From Turbatrix aceti (lineage: Eukaryota > Nematoda > Chromadorea > Rhabditida > Panagrolaimidae): a stretch of DNA of 64,000 nucleotides. Of the stretch, positions 33,014-43,981 are shown in pieces. Positions within the stretch are counted from its first letter, which is position 1; every line of letters starts with the position of its first letter. Position numbers and translations under genes: made by a program. The notes beneath the pieces were generated by a model. It saw nothing but the letters and a program-made list of their open reading frames with translations, made no database searches and was not told the DNA's origin. The DNA is taken from the NCBI GenBank assembly GCA_963969345.1, contig OZ017770.1, positions 8,441,246-8,505,245 of the forward strand, read 5' to 3'.

Positions 33014-33620
33014 AATTGTCATCCCACCCGCTAAAAATTTTGCATGTAAACTTTTTTCATTATAAATAAATAGGAAAAGCGCAAGTTTATTGTTGCCGGT
33101 ATTTTGTGTCTTTTATCATTACTGATTGTTTTTGGCTTTGCTTGAGGCTTGAATTTTTTTTGCAGCGTAATCCTAATTTTTGAAGGATTGAAAGTAAAGT
33201 ACAATTCAGAAACGAAAAATTAAAACCATTGTTTTTTTACGTTTTTCATCAAATTGTTTTGTCGTTTTGTATTACGGTGAAGTTTTAAAACCTTGGTCTT
33301 ACATTTCAGCATACAGAAAAACTTAAAAACAATAAAATATTTTTCTATGGACACACAATAACAATAGCATTTTAATAAAAAAATGTTACCCGATTATTGT
33401 GTGGTGATTATCACTGCTTAACGCCTCAAAATGTCATGCTTTCATAAGTGACATAAATCGGAAGACGTTTGATAACCTGGCTTAATTCGGCCTGCGGATT
33501 GTTGAAGATTGATTACAAGGGCGCAACATGAGGTGTATTTGCAGACGGCAAAGGCAAAATATTTCCACAAAGCTTCGCCTTGCATACTGTGCGTTGTGGA
33601 CGTGTGCTAGGTCCTTGTAA
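33014..33620. other. Intergenic AT-rich stretch
   Basis: No gene or recognisable repeat. It separates the retroelement fragment from the small two-exon gene. Confidence 0.4.
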
Positions 33621-33975
33621 ATGAGATGTCACCGGCAGATGAGTTCAATTGTGAGTAAAATCCTGATCTTTTTTTTTTAATTTTAAACGCATAATTAAAT
33701 TTTCTCTAAAATTGAAAACAAAAATTATTATTAATTTTTTTTAGGAAAACGAGAACGATGAATTTGCGACGCAATCTTGCTTCCTGTTTGCGCCCTCAAA
33801 GAGAACACATACCAGATCACTGCGTGGTCAACATGACCGGCTTGTCGCCATCGAAGCTAGGCAATTCAAAGATGTACACGGTCGACAAAAAAGATCTCGA
33901 AAGGATGTTGACTCCCGCGGCGGCACATGGTTTCAACAAAAGTGCCATTCAATTTTCATGTGTCTTTGGCACTGA
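33621..33975 (+). CDS. Hypothetical 86-residue basic protein, two exons
   Basis: Exon 1 is 33621-33650 (MRCHRQMSSI), with a GTGAGT donor. An intron with a T-rich end and acceptor TTTTTTTTAG follows, then exon 2 at 33745-33975. The join is phase 0 and opens a frame without stops. The product is basic (RQKRSRKDVDSRGG) and unlike any family I know. Splice sites are good, but length and composition give only modest support. Confidence 0.4.
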
Positions 33976-35324
33976 ATGCGCACTATGTATTTCTCCAAGG
34001 TTTTTATTCAAAATCTACGTGTTTGTTTGATTTTTTTGTTAAAAAAGAGAAATAAAAAAGTGGAAAAATGAAAACACATGATAAAAGATGTGACAAAAAA
34101 ATAGCTGATGTCAAACAAAATCAGAATTTTTTTACCAAATGTGGCCGCCCAAAAAGTTAAAATAATTTTTTTTTGCTTATGGGAATTTTTTTATTATAAA
34201 GTTATTTTTTTCGACAAAAAGAAAAGTGTTTTTTAAAAAAAAAACAAATAACGAAAAGTCAAAGAAGGTCAATTTTTGAAAATTACGGCAATGCGTTACG
34301 TCTATTACTCTTCTTTTTTTTCGACGGGTTTTTTTCATGTCAAAAAAGAAGACCCCTATATTGAACAGTGTACGACATAGTCTAGCTTTTGCAAGCGCAG
34401 TGCTCGGCAGGTGGTAAGCTATTAGCAACCCACGCTAGTGGCAAAAACAAATGTGCCACTGTACCTTTTTTTCAGTACACAAACACACCCTAAAGGACCA
34501 ATCTTCGGCGACACAAAAAAAATCAGTACACTGGATTGTTTTTTTTGCCACGAGCTCAAGCTGTTATTTGCCGCGCGCACCCATTAGCAGCGCATGCACG
34601 CTAACACGAAAGCTAAATGAGACAGAAATCCAGGGTGCGAACACACTGTGATAGGGCGGCGCCAGTTCAAAATTAAATTTTTGCTCTATGCCCCTGTCCT
34701 TTTTGTCAAGACAGGTCACCGGCGCGCTGGTACTACCTGGTTGACAAAGTTGAGTCAACTTTGTTTTTTACTACAAACAACGTAGTGCTTGTATCTATAA
34801 TACAAACGTGACTGGTTTCCAAATTTTTCACGTACTCAAAACGGATCCGATTATTATATCCGGTTTTCGGTTCGGATCCCCGATTTAATTTTATAACGCT
34901 CGTGTTTGCGATACTATATGTTTTTTTGCTTTTTAGTTTGTGTGAGTGTTCTTAATTTTGCCGTAAACCCCTAAAAAACGGGCGAAAATAGTCCAATCAG
35001 TTCATATCGTGTCTGGTTTTATTCCTGCTTATGTGGAGTAAATAGTTACCTTGTCATGATTACTCATCACAAAAAAATAGAGAGAGTATCGGGATTGCCT
35101 GAAAGATGCTGCAGTTTATTATTCACAGCACGTTCGCTAAAAATAAAAAAAAACAAAAAAATGCACCGTCGCTGAAAGGCTATTGTTGTAGAGAGGCATG
35201 CTATGTAGTTGTGCACAGAAAAAATGAAGATGAGTAACTGGATTGATTTGTTTTTTGCACAGTGGCGGGCTCAAATTTATTAGACATCGTTTTAGCAGAC
35301 TCTGTTGTCTCTGATCTCCGCACA
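33976..35324. other. Intergenic region upstream of the casein kinase II beta gene
   Basis: AT-rich with many T-runs. It includes a retroelement 3' scar at 35045-35105. No gene supported. The promoter of the downstream gene must lie in its last part, but no clear TATA element is seen. Confidence 0.4.
35045..35105 (-). mobile_element. RTE 3'-end remnant
   Basis: On the minus strand, GGCAATCCCGATACTC followed by TGTGATGAGTAATCATGACA matches the 3' end of the remnant at 42694-42800 and, more loosely, the 3' end of the RTE element at 10.4-12.2 kb. Only about 60 bases are left. Confidence 0.5.
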
Positions 35325-36144
35325 ATGAGTTCAGACAGCGTTGACATCGTCGTGCCTTGGGTCAAGCAATTTTGTCAGCGACAAGGTAATGAGTTTTTTT
35401 GCGAGGTAAATTGCTCACTCAAAAAAATGTAGCATTTTGAATAATTGTGATTTTTAGGTGGACAGGTCGTTCATTGAAGAGCGCTACAATCTCTTCGGAT
35501 TGCAGGACTTGGTTTCCAACTATCAGGACGCCCTGAACCTCATTCTCGATCGCGAGACAGAAAGTTGTTTTGTTTTTACTTCAGACTTGGCAAAATTATG
35601 TTTAGAAGAGAAAGACCCCGTTCAGGCGAGTTCGATCGAAACTGAAGCAGAAAAGCTTTACGGTCTCATTCACGCACGATTTATCCTGACTGATGACGGT
35701 ATCCAAGAAATGTGCTTCAAATACATTTATGCCGAATTCGGTTCCTGTCCTCGAAATGATTGTCCCAAACAAGCCGTGATGCCGATTGGCGAATCGGTCG
35801 TCGTTGGTGAATCCAAAGTTCAACTCTACTGTCCAAAGTGTCGTGACATTTATTATCCACCTTTGGATGAACATCGCCTCATTGACGGAGCATTCTTTGG
35901 TGATTTGCCTCACATGTTCTTCATGTCTCTTGAAACGTGTCGTCCTCGTCCGTCAATGTCCGAACCCAGGTAAATTATACGTTTGAGATTATACATTTTC
36001 ACTTTACACATTCACGTCGTTTTCAGACGCCCCGATCTAAATCGCGTTACCAGTGAAAGTGGCAACGAATTTGAGTATGACCCATCAAAACTAGCTATCA
36101 AAGATCAAAACGTGGAACAAAAAGAGACGCAGAACAAAGAATAA
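35325..36144 (+). CDS. Casein kinase II regulatory (beta) subunit, divergent paralogue
   Basis: Exons 35325-35405, 35458-35969 and 36027-36144 give 236 residues. FCQRQGNEFFCEVD and ERYNLFGL match the conserved N-terminus (normally RGNEFFCEVDxDYIxDxFNL). The zinc-finger dimer interface is present: CPRNDC and CPKC with MPIG and DGAFFGDLPHMFF between and after. It is much more divergent than the near-invariant canonical subunit, lacks the usual PRLYGFKIH end and instead has an acidic/basic tail. The acidic loop near residues 55-65 is reduced. It probably still dimerises and docks the catalytic alpha subunit, but divergence suggests a specialised (for example germline) paralogue, as with Drosophila Stellate-type genes. 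The start ATG has good context and the exon 1 frame fixes it. Confidence 0.92.
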
Positions 36145-37003
36145 AAACAAAAAACAATGACATCAACTAAATGAAGTTATCTGTCGTAATCAGGGTGGCG
36201 AAACTCCCATGAGAATTAGAAATAGGGATATTATCCCATTGGAGTCAAATAGGAGTCCCCGGGGATATTTTTTGGTATGTTTAAAAAAGTACATGTTCAT
36301 GCAAAAAATATATCCAAAACCGCACTTATTTTATTTATGTATTAAAAAAAAAAAAATCATTTCCCGAATTTGAAAGAAAAACGCGTCGGCATTATTTTAG
36401 GCGGGATCGCGCATTTTCAAAATTCCGTGGAGAATTATCCCGTGGCATAATTTCCGGGATATATTTCCCCTTTGACTCCCATGGGAATCCCCTCTTCACC
36501 ACCCCGGTCGTAATTATAATTTTTTTGTTATATGTATGTTTGTCATGGTAAAAATTTTTTGTGAATAAAAAGATGATGTTGTTTAGTATTGTTTAAGAGA
36601 AAAAAACTGGTAGATATCACGTCAAAATATTTTTTGCACTTGAGATCCAGTCATATACATATACCTGACTTTTATGCAAATGTTTGGCAAGTGAAGGTTT
36701 TTTTTTAATTTGTGCAACGCTCGAAAGCTTGTGACAAAAATCACGCGTTGTAGCAAAAGAAACGATGCAGGAGGAGGAGTTGGTTGTTTTTTTTACAATT
36801 TGAATTCTTCTGTGCTATCGGACAGCCGGCGCTCGTAGAATAAAATCATTTAGTAAAGCTTTTTGGTAGTAGCACACGCAAATTTTAATTCTGTGGTAAT
36901 TGATTTTTGACTTTTTGACCGGTGAAAACCTATTGCGCCAGTTTGAACTATTTTTAAAATATCTTGTTTTGCAGTTATAAACAGTATCGTTCGTCTAAAC
37001 AAA
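36145..37003. other. Intergenic region around MITE copy A
   Basis: 3' flank of the casein kinase gene, then the MITE, then AT-rich DNA leading to the next gene. No other feature recognised. Confidence 0.4.
36191..36506. mobile_element. hAT-like MITE, family 1, copy A
   Basis: Ends CAGGGTGGCGAA... and ...TTCACCACCCCG (reverse complement CGGGGTGGTGAA). It is flanked by perfect 8-bp target duplications GTCGTAAT at 36183-36190 and 36507-36514. Subterminal inverted blocks rich in CCCATGGGA/TCCC follow. At 316 bases it has no coding capacity. An 8-bp duplication and CAGGG-type ends fit the hAT superfamily. Confidence 0.85.
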
Positions 37004-37784
37004 ATGTCGGACGGTTCTCGTGACAACAAAAATGACACGGCCATTAACCAGGAAGCTGTCGAAAAACATATCATGCAGCTCGACTCGTCTATGCGTTGTC
37101 TAAATTTAAATATGAATCAAGATTGTGGTCTGTCTCCTGCAGTTTGCAATTTTGTTGCTCCCGACATGAAAGGTAATTTTTTTTGCTTTAGAAGCAATGT
37201 CAATGTGCATTTTTAGAAGTCATCATTAACAAATCATGGAACCCGTCATCGACTGATCTTGAATCACTGAATAATAACAATCGTACACAGAATGCAGTTG
37301 ATGTTACGATTAATACCACAACAGATGCTAATGTCACTGTTACGTGTCCTCCCGTCAAGGAGTTTCAAAGCCTGACTATCGGTTGGTTGACATAAAAAAA
37401 TTATGATTTTGTGGTTGTTCAAAAATCAAATTGCTATCAAATATCTTTACAGAGATTCCAGAAGCTCAGGATGAAGCACTCATTGCTGCGGAGCATTTCT
37501 CTAAGCTGACAATCGATGGCCGAAATATTTCTTTCAATGAGATTGAGTCAATTGCCCCTTCTATTTTCCTTGACTTAAAAATGCGTTTTCCAATTCCAAG
37601 CAGTTCTCTTCCTTCGAAGCAACCGATTTCTGACCATCGTCATAGCCATTCGACCTTTGAGCATCTGATGCGCCGTGATCTGCCTTATGCCATTAGCCAA
37701 TTGCCGCCAACGTCGCTCCGCGAACGCCGTAGACAGCGGCGTAATCGTTGTCTTCAGCTAGAAGACGAAAAAACAGAAAAGTAA
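37004..37784 (+). CDS. Unrecognised 221-residue protein, three exons
   Basis: Exons 37004-37172, 37217-37381 and 37453-37784 with in-frame joins (both phase 1). The N-terminal part is polar and Asn-rich (LESLNNNNRTQN). The third exon holds an amphipathic region (EALIAAEHFSKLTIDG, repeated in part as FQSLTI...) and a basic C-terminus (LRERRRQRRNR). No signal peptide or membrane segment. It is probably an intracellular, largely disordered protein, and the basic tail could be a nuclear signal. No family assigned. Confidence 0.6.
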
Positions 37785-37864
37785 AGTTATCGTTGCTTTT
37801 TTTGCATCTTTGTAGTACTATTCTTTTTTTTTCGTTCGTAGAAACTTTTCTGACAACTTATTAT

Positions 37865-38245
37865 CAGGGTGGCGACACGGGGGATGTCCCCGGGAGATTA
37901 TCCCCGGGATCCTTGGAGATTCCCCCGAATCCCCCCCCCCCAAAAAAAAGTAATCCCCCGAGGAATTTGAGGATCAAAATTAAAAAAAGACGTATTTTTG
38001 CTTCCGTGACACTTTTTTTGAGACAAAATTACTGGTAAGATTTAATAATAAGAAAAAACCTACATGCATTGATAAAATAATTCGATAGTAATGGTTGTTT
38101 GCGGTGATCACCGTTCAAACCATTTTTTTTAATTTTCAAACCAAGGTACTAGAGTATGGGAACCGAGGGATGTCCCCGGGGACATCCCTGGGTTTCCCGG
38201 GGATAATTTCCCGTTTTTAATTTCTCAAGGGATTGCGCCACCTTG
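37865..38245. mobile_element. hAT-like MITE, family 1, copy B
   Basis: Starts CAGGGTGGCGACA and ends TGCGCCACCTTG (reverse complement CAAGGTGGCGCA). ACTTATTA is found on both sides (37856-37863 and 38246-38253), with one extra T on the left. The interior carries CCCCGGG-rich inverted blocks and a C12/A8 tract. Same family as 36191-36506, 1.4 kb away, with the unrecognised gene between them. Confidence 0.8.
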
Positions 38246-38253
38246 ACTTATTA

Positions 38254-40104
38254 ATTTTTTTATTTTGGAATGAAAAATCAATTTTACGAGCCATGAATTT
38301 ATTTTTTAACATTACACAAATGTGTTTTTTTAGTTTTCTATCACTGTGTTTTTTCTTTTATTTTTTTTTTGCATATTTATTAATTAATGCAATTTGTCTG
38401 ACATAAAGTATTTACCAGAACGTTTTGACTTTGTATTTAACAGATGCTTTTCGGTTAAAAACAAAAATTGTTCATTCAAAGTTCGTGGTGTCCTGACATT
38501 TTGATTGCATACATAAGTCAGACCACAGCACTCATAACGACTCATAGCGGAGTCTTATTCTCTGTTTTTATCTGACCTTTCTTTAAAAATTCAAATGAGC
38601 AAGAGTACTCGGGTTGCCGGGCTACTCACCAAACTAAAATTTATTCGCGCCGAAAAAATTGTTTTTCAGAATACAGTGGCGATTTTTTTTTGAAGTAAAT
38701 ACCAAGTAGCAAAGTTGCGGTGTCTTTTGCACACCCCTAAGCCCGTTTTTCTTTAAAAAAATCATTTAGGTACAAAACATGAAATTAACCTTTTTCATAT
38801 ATCTTGTATATTTTCCGTTAAATATTTTTCGTCTTACCTTTAACTTTAAATAAAAGGTATAAAATTTATAATAGATTTTTTTTCAAATTTTTTACAACAT
38901 TCATGTAAAGTTTTATACTTTAAGAAAATAATATGTAGTATTTCACGCAAATTTTTCCTTGTATATAGGTTTATTTTATTTTTTTACCGACAAAAAAACG
39001 TGAAAAATGGAACCAGTGTCGAGCTTCTAAAAAACTGACACGTTAATGCTTGCACTACTACAGCGCTAAGATGCAATAAAATATATCGTGTGCGTCGCGT
39101 CGCGTCGCGTTAAAGCCACAGCGTGTCTCTTTCTTTCAGCCGACTCCCGTCAACCGACTGGGATGCAGAGACAAGGGGTCGAACATATATGCTAATACAC
39201 GGAGAAATGATCAGGGTGGTAGCATTTATGCACTTCGTTGTCAAGTCAGTACAACTTAACGGACAAAAAGCAGTATGCAACCACCCCTGCAAAATGCGCA
39301 TTTCGGGTTGGTTTTCTCTTTGCTAGCAAACAGAGACGCAGCCGCAGTCCCCGTTTTGCGCATAGACACGTTAAAAATGTCGTTTTTTTCTAGAAAAAGG
39401 ATGTTTATATGGCCGGTTTTTTGTAAACTACAGTAATTTAATATTTAAATACGATACATTACATAATTTAATGTTAAACACTCATTTTCTATTTAAAAAA
39501 ATCGACTAAAATGAATACAACAAAGCAACCGTAAACCAATGCTGAACTCCAAAATAAGTAAATTTAGTTGTTGTTTGAAATTTCTGTTGCACAAAATTTT
39601 TTCACGGGAATTTTTCTTTGTTTAAATGAATCAAAAACGTCGGATAAGTGTTATTTTTAAATTTTCATTTTTTTAAATTTTGCTTAAAATTATCATGAAC
39701 GACAACGCTAAGTATTCCAAATGACCAATGTTTAATTTCTGCCAGTTTTAAAGAAAGGAATAATGAGAGTGAAGTATAGAATCCAAAAAACACGAGTACT
39801 GATACACCAGGTTATTTCAGAAAAGCGATACATAAGTGCCGAAAGGTTGCACGCGTGAAGCCCAAAATATCAGATTTTTTGCTCACCACTGACAAAAAAA
39901 AATTATTTTGTTGTAATTTATACATTTTTGCGCAGTAAAATGTTTTTAAACATTTAAATAAAATTGTTACCTTGTGTTGTCATTTTTTTATTTTACCGTC
40001 ATGTTCAGTGGTTCGTATCACATTACATATAAATATTACACACAGTATTATAATGCGATTCCATAAGACGTCTACCTCTGTTTGAATAAACCTGGCAAAA
40101 GAAT
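38254..40104. other. Gene-poor AT-rich stretch
   Basis: No supported gene. A short GCGTC tandem (about 39092-39110) precedes GTGTCTCTTTCTTTCAGCCG, a block that has a diverged counterpart near 45850 (GTGTCCCTTTCTCTTCC). The two may be remnants of one old dispersed repeat. Confidence 0.4.
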
Positions 40105-40167
40105 ACCAGATTATCATTAATTCAACGCAAAGGATTAATGAAAAAAACCGTTGAGGAATGTAACTCA

Positions 40168-40396
40168 AATCTGGGGCGTTTTCCGGGGTGGGTGGAACAG
40201 TGGCACAGTTATCATATCAGAGGGTGGTAAATGGCTGGGGTTCGATTCCTGCAGGGGTTGAGGGTAAAAAATCTTTAATTTAAAACCTAAATATCCTCAA
40301 AATGGTACGTGATGTCAGTTTACTAGAAAAGACGAGGGGTGCGTCCGAAGCGTGGGACGCGTGATACCCCAAAGATCCCATCTTTTTGTTTACCAT
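40168..40396 (+). mobile_element. tRNA-derived SINE, copy 2 (best preserved)
   Basis: The tRNA-like head has GTGGCACAGTTATCATATCA (A-box region) and a canonical B box GGTTCGATTCC at 40239-40249. The body has TTTAATTTAAAACC. The hairpin GGGGTGCGTCC/GGACGCGTGATACCCC is at 40336-40370 and the element ends TTTTTGTTTACCAT. The intact B box marks a pol III promoter of tRNA origin. The cloverleaf is not complete, so this is not a tRNA gene. Confidence 0.8.
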
Positions 40397-40818
40397 GAAT
40401 CTCTCTGCAATTCATCATAAATTTTAGCATCGAATGTAATAATTTTAACGACGACTGATTACGTTAAGATTAAAAATTAAACAGTGTGTATTTTTTACTG
40501 TGATTTTGCAATAAAAAAAATAAATTTTATTGCAAACACGAATAACCTTTTGGGTACCAATTTGTGAAAAATAAATAAAAATTAATTTTCGAATGTTGGA
40601 ACAAGGCAAAACCTTGGCAAAGCTTTAGTTTTGGAACAAAAAAAAACCAAAACCAAAAAAATGAAAATACTGTGATGCCTTGCCATGTCGATTGATGTTT
40701 AGGGGGAAAGGGAAAATCGTCGATTTTGCGAAGACGTAATTTATAGATAATATATCCTTGAATCCGGCAAAAAAAGGCAGATTATCATTAAAGCGCATTT
40801 TGCAACGTTGAAGATTAA

Positions 40819-40986
40819 TGGCCAGGGTTCAATTCCTGCCAGGGGTTTGGGGTAAAAAAATCTTTAATTTAAAATTTAAAAATCTTAAAAATAAGGGATT
40901 TGCGACGCAGTTTACTTGAAAAGATGTGGGGTGTGTCCGAAACGTGGGACGTGTGACACCCCAAAAAACCGATTTTTTGTTTATCC
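40819..40986 (+). mobile_element. tRNA-derived SINE, copy 3, 5' truncated
   Basis: Starts just before the B box (GGTTCAATTCC) and lacks the A-box half. Body and hairpin (GGGGTGTGTCC...GGACGTGTGACACCCC) are present. Confidence 0.7.
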
Positions 40987-41285
40987 CCATAAGTTTTTAT
41001 CTGCAATTAATCATAAAAAAAAAATAATTCATTTTTTGCAAACACGAATATTTTAGGTATCAATTTGTAAAAAAAAAATTTTTTAATTTAAAAAATGTCG
41101 TCACATCTCAGGGTGTCTCGCCTTGCCATACCGATTGATGTTCAGGAAGATAGGTAAAAAAAATTGTCGATTTTGCGATGACGTAAATTATATTTGTATC
41201 CTTAAATGATTCAAGTTAAATCTGACAAAAAATGGCAGATTATCATTAAAGATTAATGAAAAAACCTTTGAGAAATGTAACTCAA

Positions 41286-41474
41286 ATCTGTGGCGTTTAA
41301 CGGGGGGGGGGGGGTGGAACAGTAGCACAGTTATCATATCAGGGGAGGGTAAATGGAAAATTTAAAAATCTTAAAAATAAGGGATTTGCGACGCAGTTTA
41401 CTTAAAAAGATGTGGGGTGCGTCTGAAACGGGGGACGTGTGACACCCCAAAATACCGATTTTTTGTTCATCACC
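41286..41474 (+). mobile_element. tRNA-derived SINE, copy 4, B box deleted
   Basis: The head has a G12 run and CACAGTTATCATATCAGGGG. The B box and part of the body are missing, joining GGTAAATGG to AAAATTTAAAAATC. The hairpin GGGGTGCGTC...GACGTGTGACACCCC is kept. Confidence 0.7.
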
Positions 41475-41560
41475 ATAAGTTTTTCTCTGCTATTAATCAT
41501 AAGAAAGGTACAAAATATTTAAATATGGTTATGACAAAAACAAATGTTGTAATTGTGACA

Positions 41561-41722
41561 TTAACGGGGGTGGGTGGAACAGTGCATAGTTATAATATCT
41601 TGGGATGGTAAATTACAACTAGGCTTCAATTTCAGCATCGCGATGCAGTTTATAAAAGACGAGGGGCGCGTCCGAAGCGTCGGACGCGTGACACCCTAAA
41701 GATCCAATCCTTTTGTTCATCA
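41561..41722 (+). mobile_element. tRNA-derived SINE, copy 5, degenerate
   Basis: Head GGGGGTGGGTGGAACAGTG with TTATAATATCTTGGGA. The B box has decayed (GGCTTCAATTTC). The hairpin GGGGCGCGTCCGAAGCGTCG/GACGCGTGACACCC is still nearly perfect. Confidence 0.65.
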
Positions 41723-41790
41723 TGAATCCCTTTGAAATTCATCATAAATTTTAGAATCGAACGTTGAGATTAAAAATTCTTATTTTGAAC

Positions 41791-43317
41791 TGTGTTCTTA
41801 TTTTGTCGTTTCTTATTTTGAACTGTGTTTTTGCTTCTTTCTTTGGAAACTGATTTTTTGAATTTTGCCAAAATATTGCTTGTACAATTGATTTTAATCA
41901 AAAATTGATTTTAAAAAAAGTTGTTAATGTACATACATAAAAAGCTGCGTGAGGCAATACATATCAGCGGAGTACATGGACTTGCCGGAGATCGTTATTT
42001 TGCTATGTTTAACGATTTTTGTTAAGTTTAAAAATTGTCAGCTAAACAATTATAGCATTTTTGAAGCCAGGGTACGTATTGCGCGGAAAAAATGAAAACA
42101 AAATAATGTTGCAATTTTAACAAACGTTTTTTTGACGGAATTGAATATCTGCAGGCGGGACAGCAAAAAAAAGGTAGTATTTTTTTGATTAACTTACCCC
42201 TATCGGTTGTCATTAAAAACGGACTGTATTATTGGTACAACTACGTTTGGTGCTTCAAAACACAAAACAAAAATACATAAAAAAATTATGTAAATATTTT
42301 TGCTGCACTTTTTTAAGCTAGGATTTTTTGACACATCAATCTAGAAATGTTATACGCTTTGTTCTTACAAACTCACTTAAAAAAATTCATACAGTAAAAA
42401 CTACATGAAAATGCAAAATCAAAACATCCTGCATTCTTACACTGACAGAAAATAAAAAAAATGTGCAAAGAAAACAGTGATGTGTTCCATCGTGTTCCAT
42501 CACATGGTGAGCAAGGGATACATTGATAAAAGAATGTACAACAAAAATGCAAGACACATACAGGAACAAATATCAGCTGAGCATATGCATTGCAAAGTGT
42601 TCAAAAAGCTTGCTTAATGGACAGACACGCTTCTCCTGATTTTGTTGTTGCACAGGAGTTGCGCTGGTTTTAGTAAAATTAATAGAAAAACTGACTTTAC
42701 TTTACTTTACTTTACTTTATTACTTTTACTCGTGCATAATTACTCATTACAAAATTAAAGAGACAGTGATGAGTATCGAGATTGCACGAAGAGGGCGCCG
42801 TCAATCGTAGAGAAAAACTGACTATCCATGCTTAAAATGTCGTAATAATATTTAACAGTTTTTTTAGTGATTGTGTTTTCAAAGCTTTAATGAATTTTGT
42901 TTGCCGGATGCGTTACTAAATTCTTTTTCTGCGTCAACATTTGAGACAATACCTGAATTTTTTAATGTCAAAAATTCTTTTGCTTACCGAAAATGCAAAT
43001 GAAGGCATTATTTTCATCTTAAGATAGATTTTAAGCAAAAGAGGTAGACAAGACACTCTTTTCATCTCGAAAACAGAGCCGCCGCGATACAACCACCGGA
43101 CGCCCTGTTGGGGCAGAGTTTTGTTCATTCATTAAATATCACTCTGACTGACTAAAAACAGAAAAAAGTTATTCTAACTTGCAGTCTGTGTTCTTGCTCT
43201 TTTCTTGACTTTTTTCCATCATAATTTTTTTTCGGGTGAAAACATGTGCAATACGTTTTTTACAACCGTCTTTATTTGTGCTTAATTTGTGTTAATTTAC
43301 TGTTTTTTTTCAGAATC
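41791..43317. other. Gene-poor stretch with one retroelement remnant
   Basis: No supported gene. It contains the RTE 3' end at 42694-42800. The last bases (TTTTTTTTCAG at 43304-43313) form the acceptor before the next gene's ATG and may be a trans-splice or 5'UTR intron site. Confidence 0.4.
42694..42800 (-). mobile_element. RTE 3'-end remnant with ACTTT tail
   Basis: On the minus strand, GCGCCCTCTTCGTGCAATCT leads to CACGAGTAAAAG and a tail of four to five AAAGT repeats. The same order (GCCCCTCTTCGT, ACGAGTAAGAG, then a short-repeat tail) closes the RTE element at 10405-10525, so this is a severely 5'-truncated relative with a different tail repeat. Confidence 0.65.
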
Positions 43318-43981
43318 ATGATGCCCCGATGTCCTCTTACCGTAAATGTGAATGAAACAAATCGCGAGTATATTGTCGATCCTGCACAAATTTTTTCTCC
43401 AAATTCCATAATTGGAAAGTGCAAGCTCACCATTGATGAGTTCAACGCTCTGGTACATAGCAAGTATTCGGCGCTCCAGCTGGCTGCTTGTGTTGGACTC
43501 GTGCCAAACACAGCTTCTTGCAAAAAGTGCAAGTTACCCATGCGCCACGTTGCCTCCAATAACTCCTGCGGCCGCTTGGTAAGATTTTGCATAACACGTA
43601 GAATGTATCTAATGAATAAATTTTACTTTTCATACTTTTCAGTGGAAGTGCAAGGTGAAGCGAAAAACGTGTTCTCAACAAAAAATGCGAAACGGAACTT
43701 TTTTGGACCACCAGCGATATGATATTTTAACTGGTTTTCAAATTTTATTTTTTTATTCAAAAAATTTTTCAACCGATGATATCATTAAAAAACTCAAAAT
43801 CAAATTAGAATGCGAAAACTTCGTTCGACTGCAAATTGAACGACTTGAACAAACTCTAATGAAAATAATAGACGAGATCTATTTTTACATTCCGGAACAC
43901 TCATTGCGCCGCTTTCTTTTTTTCGACAGTAAAGTCCTTGATCAATTTGCCTGGGTCTTGAGGTGTGCTGCCGAAGTGTGA
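43318..43981 (+). CDS. Small zinc-binding protein, possible ISXO2/Merlin transposase N-domain relative (paralogue 1)
   Basis: Exons 43318-43578 and 43643-43981 give 199 residues, with a phase-0 intron. Motifs in order: CKKCKLPMRH, CGRL/WKCKVKRKTC (a four-cysteine zinc ribbon interrupted by the intron), then MRNGTFLDHQRYDIL and a helical C-terminus. The arrangement CxxC...WxC...C...RxGTF resembles the N-terminal zinc domain of ISXO2/IS1595 and Merlin transposases. The protein then stops where the catalytic core would begin, so it cannot be an active transposase. It may be a domesticated DNA-binding protein. About 30-40% identical by eye to 48988-49606, with the intron at the same place. The TTTTTTTTCAG before the ATG may be a trans-splice site. 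Confidence 0.7.

Larger units (their letters stand above)
40105..41790 (+). repeat. Array of three to four SINE-containing repeat units
   Basis: GCAGATTATCATTAA-type starts occur at about 40105, 40777 and 41233. Each is followed by a similar GATTAATGAAAAAACC block and by a SINE copy. CCTTGCCAT.CCGATTGATGTT-type DNA before units 2 and 3 is also shared. A fourth, shorter unit begins near 41560. Unit lengths differ (about 670, 460 and 330) through internal deletions. The array looks like local duplication of a SINE insertion together with its flank. Confidence 0.7.

Noticed and set aside
40190..40262. tRNA gene at the GGTTCGATTCC box
   Set aside because: An A box and B box can be seen, but acceptor, D and anticodon stems do not pair, and the same text recurs in degenerate dispersed copies. 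It is a SINE head.
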